From: CF-46 sp963760735 | GTDB taxonomy: Bacteria > Chloroflexota > Limnocylindria > Limnocylindrales > CSP1-4 | Direction of reading: 5' to 3' | Assembly (NCBI GenBank): GCA_963760735.1 | Contig: CAVXEB010000004.1 | Span: forward strand, 992,001-1,056,000 | DNA length: 64,000 bases | In this document: one piece after another, positions 1 through 7,891 of the stretch | Layout of the letters: every line of letters starts with the position of its first letter | Numbering within the stretch: position 1 is the stretch's first letter | The notes under the pieces: model-generated | The model's input: only the letters and a program-made list of their open reading frames with translations | What the model was told of the DNA's origin: nothing | Database searches by the model: none | Program-made: the position numbers and the translations under genes

Positions 1-591
1 CGCGCGGTCTTTCTCCTCCACGACGTGTTCGACTACGACTTCGAGGAGGTCGGCGGAATCGTCAACCGGACGCCCGCGACGTGCCGCCAGCACGCGGTCC
101 GGGCCCGCCGCTTCATTGCCGACAACCGACCGCGGTTCGACGCGTCCGAGGCCGAACGCGACGAGCTCGTCCGCGGGTTCCTCGCGGCATCGAACCGGGG
201 CGACCTCGACGCCCTGATCGAGCTCCTCGCCGAGGACGTGATCATCCACGGCGATGGCGGCGGCAGGGTCCCGCAGTGGTCCAACCCGATCGTCGGTGCG
301 GACAAGGTGGCCCGGGTGTTCGGCGCCTTCGGTCATCAGCTGCGCAGGATTGGCGCGACCCTCGAGCCGCACCGGATCAACGGCCAGCCGGGCATCCTCT
401 TTCGAGGCCCGCACGGCGGGGTGATGGCGGTGATGTCGTTCGAGGTGGTCGACGGCCGGGTCGCAACGATCCGCTCGATCGTCAACCCCGACAAGCTCGA
501 CCATCTCGGCCCCGTCGAGAGCCTGCGCGAGGTCCTGGACGGCGCGCACCCGAGCCGTTCAAGGCATGAGGGTGACGATCTCGTCGAGTAG
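1..591 (+). CDS. ECF41/SigJ-like RNA polymerase sigma factor, C-terminal part (5' truncated by window)
   Basis: The reading frame is open from base 1, so the gene starts outside the window; an internal GTG at 25 is not its real start. The first ~45 visible codons are a sigma region 4 helix-turn-helix (DFEEVGGIVNRT followed by CRQHAVRARR). It is followed by a ~130-residue SnoaL/NTF2-like domain ending in a dispensable tail. That order (sigma4 then SnoaL_2) is the hallmark of the ECF41/SigJ group, in which the C-terminal domain replaces an anti-sigma factor and modulates activity. Regions 2 and the linker are not visible. The 3' end overlaps the convergent TetR gene by 33 nt. Confidence 0.85.
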   Translation, partial: RAVFLLHDVFDYDFEEVGGIVNRTPATCRQHAVRARRFIADNRPRFDASEAERDELVRGFLAASNRGDLDALIELLAEDVIIHGDGGGRVPQWSNPIVGADKVARVFGAFGHQLRRIGATLEPHRINGQPGILFRGPHGGVMAVMSFEVVDGRVATIRSIVNPDKLDHLGPVESLREVLDGAHPSRSRHEGDDLVE

Positions 592-1218
592 GTCGGCGCT
601 CGGCGGGGTCAATCGGTAGGCGCCACCCTGCAGCCTGATCGACTCGCTCGTCGCCGAGCAGCCGATGTGGAGCGCTTCGACGACGGCCCCTCGAGGATCG
701 ACGCGGAATTGCTCGAACGCCTCGTCGACGCCTTCGCGATCGCCCGTCGCGACCAAGTCGAGGAGCAGTCCTCGGAACATGGCGAGTCCAGCCCTCGCAC
801 GGGCGCGTTCTTCCCGTCGACTCCCCGGCCACGCGAGACCGCGCGCGACGGATCCGTCGATCCAGTCGTCGACGAGCCCTGGGAGCAGTGACGCGAACGG
901 CGGCTCGCCGCGGCAGGCTCGCGCGTAGCACTCGAAGAAGAGGCGCTCAGCCGGCCAGAGCCGCGGGTCGCGGAGCCGTCGCCACATCTCGGTCATCGCC
1001 TGCTCGGGCGGCAGGTCGAGGCTCTCGAGGAAGCGGCGCTGATCCGCCTCGACCGTCCGGACGACCTCGGTCAGCAGGCCCTCCCGGGACCCGAAGTAGT
1101 GGATCAGCATCCGATGGCTCGTCCCGACCGCGGCGCCGATCTCGCGCAGGGACCGGTCGCCGATCCCACCACGCTCGACCTCGGCCACGACGGCGTCGAG
1201 CAGCTCTTGCTTTCGCAT
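559..1218 (-). CDS. TetR/AcrR family transcriptional regulator
   Basis: The N-terminal ~50 residues form the TetR DNA-binding domain (SLREIGAAVGTSHRMLIHYF, helix 2-turn-helix 3), followed by an all-helical ligand-binding domain without a recognisable signature. I chose the ATG at 1218 (MRKQELLDA). Starts at 1236 or 1245 are also open but would place the double operator at 1229-1260 inside the coding sequence. The gene is divergent from the SRPBCC gene at 1284, and the operator lies between the two, so repression of both itself and that neighbour is likely. Ligand unknown. Its 3' end overlaps the sigma factor gene on the other strand. Confidence 0.85.
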   Translation of the reverse strand: MRKQELLDAVVAEVERGGIGDRSLREIGAAVGTSHRMLIHYFGSREGLLTEVVRTVEADQRRFLESLDLPPEQAMTEMWRRLRDPRLWPAERLFFECYARACRGEPPFASLLPGLVDDWIDGSVARGLAWPGSRREERARARAGLAMFRGLLLDLVATGDREGVDEAFEQFRVDPRGAVVEALHIGCSATSESIRLQGGAYRLTPPSADLLDEIVTLMP

Positions 1219-1228
1219 CGACGGGAAG

Positions 1229-1260
1229 TGTACCATGCGGTACATGTACCGATTGGTACA
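1229..1260. promoter_or_regulatory. Tandem TetR operator: two 16-bp dyads TGTACC-N4-GGTACA
   Basis: Two perfect dyads sit end to end with no gap: 1229-1244 (arms TGTACC and GGTACA, spacer ATGC) and 1245-1260 (same arms, spacer GATT). They fill the region between the divergent TetR (start 1218) and SRPBCC (start 1284) genes. TetR dimers typically bind such short dyads; two adjacent copies suggest two dimers binding cooperatively, as in QacR-type operators. Assignment to the adjacent TetR is inference from position. Confidence 0.8.
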
Positions 1261-1283
1261 GCAGGGACATCCAGGAGCCAGCG

Positions 1284-1754
1284 ATGCAAACCAGGTTTGG
1301 TGCGGAACGGCACATCGATGCCAGTGCCGAGGTCGTCTACCACCTTCTCTCGGACTATCGCGATCACCATCGGCCCGGTGGTTTCCTGCCGGGGGCGTTC
1401 TCGAACCAGGAGATCCTGAGCGGCGGCATCGGTGCGGGCACGGTGGTCCGCTACCTGCTGACCACGGGCAATCGACCCCGCCTCATCACGTCGCGGATCG
1501 ACGAGCCCGTGGCGGGACGAACGCTCGTGGAGACCGCGAACGGAATCGAGACGACATTCACCGTCGAGCCGTCGGGTGACGGCGCACTTGTGCGGTTCGA
1601 CACGCTCCTTGAGGAGGACGGCCTGGATGGCCTGCTCACCTGGCTGTTCGCCGCGAGGCTCCTGCGCCCGATCTATGAGGAGGAGCTCGACAGGCTCGAA
1701 ACTGCGGCGCGAGCCCACCAGCCCGTCGGCGTCGGGATCGAAGCGAGGGCGTGA
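1284..1754 (+). CDS. SRPBCC/polyketide cyclase-like small-molecule binding protein
   Basis: This 156-residue protein begins MQTRFGAERHIDASAEVVYH, the typical first strand and helix of the START/Bet v 1-like (SRPBCC) fold. It continues with the expected curved sheet and a long C-terminal helix (LRPIYEEELDRLE). The ATG lies 9 nt after a GGAG ribosome site. Such proteins bind or chemically modify hydrophobic small molecules; the substrate cannot be read from sequence. Divergent from and probably repressed by the adjacent TetR through the tandem operator, so it may answer to the same ligand. Confidence 0.8.
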   Translation: MQTRFGAERHIDASAEVVYHLLSDYRDHHRPGGFLPGAFSNQEILSGGIGAGTVVRYLLTTGNRPRLITSRIDEPVAGRTLVETANGIETTFTVEPSGDGALVRFDTLLEEDGLDGLLTWLFAARLLRPIYEEELDRLETAARAHQPVGVGIEARA

Positions 1755-1771
1755 CGCACCGGCAGGCGTCG

Positions 1772-4700
1772 TCAACCCGCGGGCGGCTCCAGGAGGTCGG
1801 CGGCTTCCTGGAGGTCCGGGGTGGACGAGCCCTCCGTGAACGTCGTGTGCACTGCACGCAGGGCCTCAAGCCGAGCAGGCCGGTCAGCATCGCTCGCCAC
1901 GCCGCACAACCGGACGGCGGCGCGGAGCTGTGGCGTCCGCGCTCCCAGGGAGTCGGCCACGGAGTAGGCGCGCTCGAACGCGGCGGTCGCGGCCGCCGGG
2001 TCGGCGTTCGGACCCAGGAGGAACAGGTCGCCGCGGACGATGTGGAGCAGCGGCGACATGATCGTGTCCTGGCCGCCGACCTCGAGGCCCTCGTCGATGA
2101 GCGGGAACCCGGTGTCCGGCTGTCCCGCGTCGACGCAGGCGCCGGCCTGCATCCAGCGGATCATCGGCCAGAAGACCGGCGGCGTCCGGAGGCCCTGGTA
2201 CTGATCGACGCCGTCCGCCATCTGGCGAAGCCCGTCCTCGGGCCGGCCGAGGGAGCTCGTCGCGGCACCGAGGAGGCACGTCCCGAGGGCCTGCCACACC
2301 TGCAGCTCGCTCGCCCGGGCCACGCCCAGCGCGGACTCCGCTCGATCCCGGACCGCCGCGCCCTCCCGACGCCACAGGTGCAGGAAGCCGGAGTGATAGA
2401 AGGCGTACGCGAGCGAGTACGGGTGGTCGAGCTCGGTCGCGAGCGCCACGGCGCGGTTCGCCCGCTCGACCGCGCGATCGGGATGGCCCAGGAGCCACAG
2501 GAAGAACCCCGACGTCGTCAGGCAGGACACCCTCGGGTCGATCCCGAAGCGCAGCTGCCGTGACCGGAAGCCGCCGCTCTCGAACGTGCGGGTCGCCTCG
2601 TCCAGGTGGCGCAGTCCCTCCTCGAGGTCCCCGCTGAACCCGGTGTCGGCGCCGAGCAGGGCGTAGCCGCTGGCCCGCATGCTCGAGTCGCCCTGCTCGT
2701 CGCCGAGGCGCACGATCTCGTTCGCGTAGTACCGGCCCTTCTCGAACTCGCCGCGGAACCCGTGGAAGCTGCCGAGGTTCCGAAGGACCGGGAAGATCTG
2801 CGGCACCTCGCCGTGCTCCTTGATGAGCGTGTACGCGGCGCTGTAGGCGTCCTCCGCTTCGTCGGTGTAGCCGGATTGGAGGGTCATCGCCCGGGCGAGG
2901 CTCGTCCGCAGCTTCACCTCCATCTGCCATCGATCGGGGTTGTCCGGCGTCGCCACGAGCACGCCGAGGGCGTCGTCGATGAGCTCGATCGTCGCGTGGT
3001 ACCAGCCGCGACCGTCGTAGAACGCCCACATCGGCTCCCGCAACGCCCACAGCCGCGACAGGTCCCCCTGCTCGACCGAGTGGCGCCAGCAGATCCGGAG
3101 GTTGTCGATCTCGACCGCGAGCCGATCGGCCGCCTGGTCTCCGTCGGCGTCACTGGCGGCGGCTGCGGCCGTGGCGTCGATCGCCAGCTGGACGAAATAG
3201 CGGGCGTGCTCCTCGCGAGCCGCGGTCGCGAAGTCCGGCCGGGCGTCGAGTCGCTCGGTCGCGTAGCCCTTGATCGTCTTGAGCATCGCCACGCGCGACG
3301 TCCGATTGCCGTCGGTCCCGTCCGACTCCGAGACGAGGCTCTTGTCGAGCAGCGAGCCGAGACTGTCGAGGGCGTCCAGGGGCGTTCCCGCGGCCTCGTC
3401 GAGATTGGCGGCGACGGCTTCGACCGCCTCGACGGAGCATCCCGCGAAGACCGACAGGAGCTCGAACAGGCGCTGCTCCGCGAGGTTCAGGAGCTCGTAG
3501 CTCCATTCGATCGTCGCCCGAAGCGTCTGCTGCCGTGCCGGCAGATCACGGGGCCCGCTGCCGAGGGCCTTGAGGCTGCTCGCGAGGCGATCGCGGAGCG
3601 CTTCTGCCGAGAAGAGATTCAAGCGGGCGGTGGCGAGCTCGATCGCGAGCGGCAGCCCGTCGAGCCGGCGGCAGACCTCGACGACGGCCGCGGCGTTGTC
3701 GTCGGTCAGGTGGAAGTCGGATCGGACCGACCGCGCTCGCTCCACGAAGAGCTGGATCGCCTCGAACTGGCTGAGATCCGAAGCCGAGCCCGCTCGAGCC
3801 GCCGCCGCCGGCAGCGACAGCGGCGGAACGGAGATGACGTTCTCGCCACGGACCCGGAGTGCCTGTCGGCTCGTCACGAGCAGCTTCAGGCCGGGACAGT
3901 CCGCGAGCAGCTCGACGAGGATCGGCCCGGCGATCATGACCTGCTCGAAGTTGTCGAGGACGAGCAGGACCTGCTGTCCGCGAAGACGCCGGCGAAGCTC
4001 GTCGAGCGGCGAGCGATCGACGGTCTCGGCGAGCCCGACCGCCGCCGCGGTCAGGGCGAGCACGGCGTCGCTGTCGGTCGCGGTGATGAGATCGACGAGG
4101 TAGACACCATCGGTGAACCGATCGATCTGGTCGGCCGCCGCCCGGATCGCGAGCCGGGTCTTGCCGGTCCCGCCGGGCCCGGTGAGGGTGACGAGCCGGA
4201 CGTCGCCGTCGTCGAGGCGGTCGCGGATGGTCCGGAGCTCGGCGTCGCGGCCGACGAACGCGGACGTCTCGGTCGGGAGGTTGTTCGGCCGTCGGTCGAG
4301 GGTCGACAGCGGCGGGAATTCCGCGGGCAAGCCGGGGCTGCCGAGCTGGAACACGCGCGCGGGGCGGCCCAGATCTTTCAGCCGGTGCTCGCCGAGGTCG
4401 CGCAGCCTCGCGCCGTCGGGCAGCGACCCGCCGACGAGCGAGGCCGTCGACTCCGACAGCAGGACCTGGCCGCCATGGCCCGCGGCCATGATCCGCGCCG
4501 TCCGGTTGACCGCCGGCCCGAAGTAGTCGCCGTCGCGCGACTCCGCCTCGCCGGTGTGGATCCCCATCCGGACGCGGATGTTGCACATGTCGGGCCACGG
4601 CTCGGCGAGCAGGGCGCGCTGGGCGGAGACGCCCGCGACGACCGCATCCAGCGGGGTCGGGAAGACCGCCATGAGCCCGTCACCCATCGTCTTGACGACT

Positions 4701-4891
4701 CTGCCTGTGGCGTCGGCGATCGCGGAGTTGAGGATCACCTCGTGGCGGGCGAGGGCCGATCGCATCGACTGCGGGTGCTGTTCCCACAGGCGCGTGCTGC
4801 CCTCGACGTCCGTGAAGAGGAACGTCGGCGGTGCGTCCGGCTGGAGGGCGCCGTCGACCGCCGTCTGTTGAAGACCCGTCGGGGATGTCAC
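1772..4891 (-). CDS. Class III adenylate/guanylate cyclase fused to NB-ARC ATPase and TPR repeats
   Basis: The 1039-residue protein has three parts. Residues ~20-180 form a class III cyclase domain with both metal aspartates (FTDVEGST, TMGDGLMAVF) and the VNRTARI transition-state Asn/Arg pair, so it looks catalytically competent. Residues ~205-550 form an NB-ARC/AfsR-like ATPase with Walker A GPGGTGKT and Walker B LLVLDNFEQ. The rest is helical repeats of TPR type. No DNA-binding domain is seen, unlike true AfsR/SARP proteins. It starts with GTG at 4891. The product cNMP could act on proteins such as the transporter with a cNMP-binding tail at 12176-13957 (inference). Divergent from the P450 gene, with an inverted repeat between them. 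Confidence 0.9.
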   Translation of the reverse strand: MTSPTGLQQTAVDGALQPDAPPTFLFTDVEGSTRLWEQHPQSMRSALARHEVILNSAIADATGRVVKTMGDGLMAVFPTPLDAVVAGVSAQRALLAEPWPDMCNIRVRMGIHTGEAESRDGDYFGPAVNRTARIMAAGHGGQVLLSESTASLVGGSLPDGARLRDLGEHRLKDLGRPARVFQLGSPGLPAEFPPLSTLDRRPNNLPTETSAFVGRDAELRTIRDRLDDGDVRLVTLTGPGGTGKTRLAIRAAADQIDRFTDGVYLVDLITATDSDAVLALTAAAVGLAETVDRSPLDELRRRLRGQQVLLVLDNFEQVMIAGPILVELLADCPGLKLLVTSRQALRVRGENVISVPPLSLPAAAARAGSASDLSQFEAIQLFVERARSVRSDFHLTDDNAAAVVEVCRRLDGLPLAIELATARLNLFSAEALRDRLASSLKALGSGPRDLPARQQTLRATIEWSYELLNLAEQRLFELLSVFAGCSVEAVEAVAANLDEAAGTPLDALDSLGSLLDKSLVSESDGTDGNRTSRVAMLKTIKGYATERLDARPDFATAAREEHARYFVQLAIDATAAAAASDADGDQAADRLAVEIDNLRICWRHSVEQGDLSRLWALREPMWAFYDGRGWYHATIELIDDALGVLVATPDNPDRWQMEVKLRTSLARAMTLQSGYTDEAEDAYSAAYTLIKEHGEVPQIFPVLRNLGSFHGFRGEFEKGRYYANEIVRLGDEQGDSSMRASGYALLGADTGFSGDLEEGLRHLDEATRTFESGGFRSRQLRFGIDPRVSCLTTSGFFLWLLGHPDRAVERANRAVALATELDHPYSLAYAFYHSGFLHLWRREGAAVRDRAESALGVARASELQVWQALGTCLLGAATSSLGRPEDGLRQMADGVDQYQGLRTPPVFWPMIRWMQAGACVDAGQPDTGFPLIDEGLEVGGQDTIMSPLLHIVRGDLFLLGPNADPAAATAAFERAYSVADSLGARTPQLRAAVRLCGVASDADRPARLEALRAVHTTFTEGSSTPDLQEAADLLEPPAG

Positions 4892-4952
4892 GCCTCCATC
4901 ATGCCCCGGACGTCGCTCGGCCGCCGGTGCGATGCCGAATCGCAGCCTCGGC

Positions 4953-4970
4953 CTAGGGACAACGCCCTAG
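4953..4970. promoter_or_regulatory. Inverted repeat CTAGGG-N6-CCCTAG between divergent cyclase and P450 genes
   Basis: Perfect 6-bp arms around a 6-bp spacer in the 113-nt divergent intergenic region, 35 nt before the P450 start and 62 nt before the cyclase start. The size and placement fit a dimeric repressor or LuxR-type activator site. The binding protein is not evident. Confidence 0.45.
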
Positions 4971-5004
4971 CCACCTCCAACGCGGCGGCGTGCGAGGATG
5001 AGGC

Positions 5005-6201
5005 ATGTCGCTGACGCCCGCCGCCGCCGACAGGGACACCCTCCTCGCCCACCTCCGTCCGTCCGAGCCCGTTCACTGGAGCGACGTGCTCGGGTGCTGG
5101 GTCCTCACCCGCTACGACGACATCGCCGCGGCCCTTCGAGATCCGCGCTGGGGACGACGGCCGCCCGCCGAGGCCCAGACGGCCGGCTCGATCGACTCCT
5201 CGGCGATCCAACGCCTGATGGACAACCTGTTCCTGACGATGGACCCGCCCGACCACACCCGGCTCCGGGGGCTCGTCAGCCGCGCGTTCACGCCCGCATC
5301 GATCGCGGACATGGAACCGCGGATCGACGCGATTCTCGCCGAGCTGCTCGATCGGCTCGAGGGCCGCCGGTCGTTCGACGTGGTGGCCGACGTCGGTGTG
5401 CAGCTCCCGGCAATCGTCATCGCCGAGCTCCTCGGCGTACCCGTCGCCGACCTCCCGCGGTTCAAGCGTTGGTCCGACGAGGTCGCGGTCATCCTCGACC
5501 CGACGCCGGAGACCGACTGGTCGAGCGTTGAGGTATCCATCGGCGAGTTCGCGGCCTACGTCCGGGACCTGGCGGCCGAGCGTCGCGCGCGCCCGCGCGA
5601 GGATCTCCTGTCCGCGCTCGTGGCCCGACACGACGGCGACGCGCTCACGGAGGAGGAGCTCGTATCGACCGTGATCCTGCTCATCACCGCCGGCCACGAG
5701 ACGACGACCAACCTCATCGCCAACGGCGTTCTGACCCTCTTCCGGAACCCGACCCAGCTCGACCGACTCCACGCCGATCCGGCCTGTGCGTCGACCGCGG
5801 TCGAGGAGATCCTGCGGTACGAGCCGCCGGTCCAGGCGACCTTTCGCGTCGCCCAGGCGTCGATGTCCATCGACGGGCACGAGATCCTGCCGGGCCACGA
5901 GGTCATGCTGTCGCTGGCGGCAGGCAATCGTGATCCGTCGGTGTTCGACGATCCCGACACGTTCGACATCGGGCGGAGCCCGAACCGCCACCTGGCGTTC
6001 GCGCTCGGTTCCCACTTCTGCATCGGCGCGCCGCTGGCGCGCCTCGAGGGCCGGATCGCCCTGACCGGGCTGGTCACCCGGTTCCCGGACCTGTGCCTGT
6101 CACCCGACGCCCCGGCGCCGGCCTGGCGGCCGAGCCTCGTCTTCCGCTCGCTCGACCAGCTGATCGTCGAGCCGGCTGCTCGTCCCCCCGTGGCCCCATG
6201 A
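5005..6201 (+). CDS. Cytochrome P450 monooxygenase
   Basis: A 398-residue soluble class I bacterial P450. All diagnostic elements are present: I-helix oxygen-activation motif AGHETT (residues 229-234), the ExxR pair E268/R271 in EEILRY, and the heme-binding loop FALGSHFCIGAPL with the thiolate Cys339. It has no membrane anchor, and no ferredoxin or reductase gene is adjacent; the nearest 3Fe-4S ferredoxin is far away at 41813. It hydroxylates an unknown substrate using an external ferredoxin. The ATG at 5005 gives the usual N-terminal length for the family. Divergent from the cyclase/NB-ARC gene, with an operator-like dyad between them. Confidence 0.95.
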   Translation: MSLTPAAADRDTLLAHLRPSEPVHWSDVLGCWVLTRYDDIAAALRDPRWGRRPPAEAQTAGSIDSSAIQRLMDNLFLTMDPPDHTRLRGLVSRAFTPASIADMEPRIDAILAELLDRLEGRRSFDVVADVGVQLPAIVIAELLGVPVADLPRFKRWSDEVAVILDPTPETDWSSVEVSIGEFAAYVRDLAAERRARPREDLLSALVARHDGDALTEEELVSTVILLITAGHETTTNLIANGVLTLFRNPTQLDRLHADPACASTAVEEILRYEPPVQATFRVAQASMSIDGHEILPGHEVMLSLAAGNRDPSVFDDPDTFDIGRSPNRHLAFALGSHFCIGAPLARLEGRIALTGLVTRFPDLCLSPDAPAPAWRPSLVFRSLDQLIVEPAARPPVAP

Positions 6202-6365
6202 CGCCGATTGCCGCCTCACGCGATTTGAGTAGCGATCGCCGTTGACCAACGACGTCGCCCGCGGGACCCTCCGGTTCGGCATGCCGTCGTCGACCTGATC
6301 CTGGACGGGATCGAGTGGCGCGTCACGACGGCGCGGTAGACGCCGGGTTCGGCAGTCGCGATCGG

Positions 6366-6851
6366 TCAGGCGCCGGGTGCTGCCTCGTTCCGCGGCTCCA
6401 GCACGACGAGGGCCGTCTCGCGCGACCGCAGGGCCGCGTTCGCATCCGTGAACGCAGCCGAGCCCAGCGCGACGAACCTGGCCCACAGGCGGGCGCGCTC
6501 GTCACCGACCGCGGCGCGCGCTCGCACCGAGCGGTCTCCGCCTCCGGGTAGCTCGACCGTGGCCTCCGGATTGGCCTGGAGGTTGAGCCACCACGCGGGC
6601 TCCGGGTCCGCCCAGCCATTCATCGCCGGCGTCACGACGTTGGCGCCATCGGTGATGAACCCGAGGATCGCGACGCGCTCCTTGCCGGTCTTCCGCCCGA
6701 CGGTCGTGAGGCGGAGCATGCCCCAGCGACCGGTGTCCGTCCGGAGCCCGAACCGGCCGCCGGAGACACGGTAGGCGGCTCGATGGACGTGCCAGATCGT
6801 GCGGACGAGCCAGCGCGGGACCTGGGGTGATGCCTTGGCGGGTGCGGACAT
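6366..6851 (-). CDS. Deazaflavin (F420)-dependent nitroreductase family protein (DDN-like)
   Basis: A 161-residue protein with the DDN split beta-barrel signature: LRLTTVGRKTGKERVAILGF, then WWLNLQANPEATVEL. Family members use F420H2 to reduce quinones and nitro compounds. The ATG at 6851 follows a strong AAGGAG ribosome site at a 7-nt distance on the minus strand. Divergent from the TetR gene at 6924; the shared 72-nt spacer holds a GTTTACG/CGTAAAC dyad. One of several F420-type enzymes in this window, implying that the host makes F420. Confidence 0.85.
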   Translation of the reverse strand: MSAPAKASPQVPRWLVRTIWHVHRAAYRVSGGRFGLRTDTGRWGMLRLTTVGRKTGKERVAILGFITDGANVVTPAMNGWADPEPAWWLNLQANPEATVELPGGGDRSVRARAAVGDERARLWARFVALGSAAFTDANAALRSRETALVVLEPRNEAAPGA

Positions 6852-6868
6852 GGCGAGCTCCTTGCTGC

Positions 6869-6895
6869 GTTTACGCTGTCAACTACGTCGTAAAC
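6869..6895. promoter_or_regulatory. Operator-like dyad GTTTACG-N13-CGTAAAC between divergent genes
   Basis: Seven-bp arms at 6869-6875 and 6889-6895; inside the right half lies a smaller palindrome TACGTCGTA (6884-6892). A TGTCAAC heptamer occurs at 6877-6883 and again at 6917-6923, touching the TetR start. Likely the binding site of the TetR encoded at 6924, controlling both divergent genes. Confidence 0.6.
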
Positions 6896-6923
6896 ATAGC
6901 CGCTACACCGTACACTTGTCAAC

Positions 6924-7586
6924 GTGGTCACCGAGGATCTCGCCGGAACCGATCGGCGCGCGCCCGTCACCCGCGAGCGGGTGTTGGAGGCTGCCGTGGC
7001 GCTTGCCGACGAGGGCGGGCTCGACGCGGTCAGCATGCGCAAGCTCGGCCAGCGACTCGGGGTCGAGGCGATGGCGATGTACCGCCACGTCCGCGACAAG
7101 GAGGACCTCCTCGACGGCCTCGCCGAGGTCGTCCTCGGCGAGATCGAGCCGCCTCCGCCCGGCGGCGACTGGAAGGCCGGCCTGCGCGGCCAGATCCTGG
7201 CTGCGCGGAGCGTGATGCTCCGCCACCCATGGGCGCCACGGCTCCTCGAGGATCGTGGCACGAGCGGTCCGGCGGCCCTCGACCACATCGAGCGGGTCCT
7301 GGCGACGCTGTTCGCGGGCGGCTTCTCGATCGACCTCGCCCATCACGCGATGCACGTCCTGGGCAGCCGTGTGTTCGGGTTCACCCAGGATCTGTTCGAC
7401 GACTCGCCGCGAGCGGCACGCGGCCGTCGCCCGGCGCCCGTCCCCTCGTTCGACCGGTATCCGAGCGTCGGACGGCTGGCGCAGGCCGTCAGCCACGAGG
7501 GTGGCCTCGGCTACTGCGACGACGACGTCGAGTTCGCGTTCGGCCTCGACGTGATCCTCGACGGGTTCGACCGCCTCCGCGACTGA
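6924..7586 (+). CDS. TetR family regulator with TetR-type C-terminal domain
   Basis: A 220-residue protein. Residues ~15-65 hold the HTH (VSMRKLGQRLGVEAMAMYRHV), and the C-terminal half resembles the TetR_C class typified by tetracycline repressor (LGSRVFGFTQDLFDD). It starts with GTG at 6924, directly after the intergenic dyad. It faces the deazaflavin-dependent reductase, which suggests control of an F420-linked detoxification response. Followed by an 11-bp perfect hairpin at 7632-7656. Confidence 0.85.
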   Translation: MVTEDLAGTDRRAPVTRERVLEAAVALADEGGLDAVSMRKLGQRLGVEAMAMYRHVRDKEDLLDGLAEVVLGEIEPPPPGGDWKAGLRGQILAARSVMLRHPWAPRLLEDRGTSGPAALDHIERVLATLFAGGFSIDLAHHAMHVLGSRVFGFTQDLFDDSPRAARGRRPAPVPSFDRYPSVGRLAQAVSHEGGLGYCDDDVEFAFGLDVILDGFDRLRD

Positions 7587-7631
7587 TCAACGCCGTGGTG
7601 CAGCGACGCCACAAGACTGCCGATCACACGT

Positions 7632-7656
7632 GACGCCGGCCCGTCGGGCCGGCGTC
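7632..7656 (+). terminator. GC-rich hairpin after TetR gene
   Basis: Perfect 11-bp stem GACGCCGGCCC / GGGCCGGCGTC with a 3-nt loop, 45 nt after the stop. The downstream T-run is weak (GCAGTTGTTGG), so it may be a rho-independent terminator of the weak kind or only an RNA 3'-end stabiliser. The remaining DNA up to the pirin start at 7892 shows no supported gene. Confidence 0.55.
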
Positions 7657-7891
7657 GCAGTTGTTGGCGAGAGCGACGGGATCAGCCCTGGCCGGGTCCG
7701 AGCGCAGGCTGTCCGGGGAAGTCCTCGGTGATGTGCTCCTCCGTGCGGTCCGTTCAACCGCACGTGGGGCGAGGGGGCCCGAATGGTACGGAGTGCGCCG
7801 AGCCATGAGACCCTTGACGCGGTCGCTCGGCGACGCCTCGGCGGAGATCGGAGCGCCCGATGCGACCGACCGTGCCCGAGGACGGATCGAC

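Noticed and set aside
2606..5014. Plus-strand open frame of ~800 codons opposite the cyclase/NB-ARC gene
   Set aside because: Antisense shadow; the minus strand has cyclase and Walker motifs.
6202..6365. Small plus-strand frame between P450 and the reductase gene
   Set aside because: About 18 codons, no ribosome site or family.
7661..7891. Longer start for the pirin gene
   Set aside because: Conserved pirin sequence begins at 7892; the upstream codons look non-homologous and cover a non-coding stretch.
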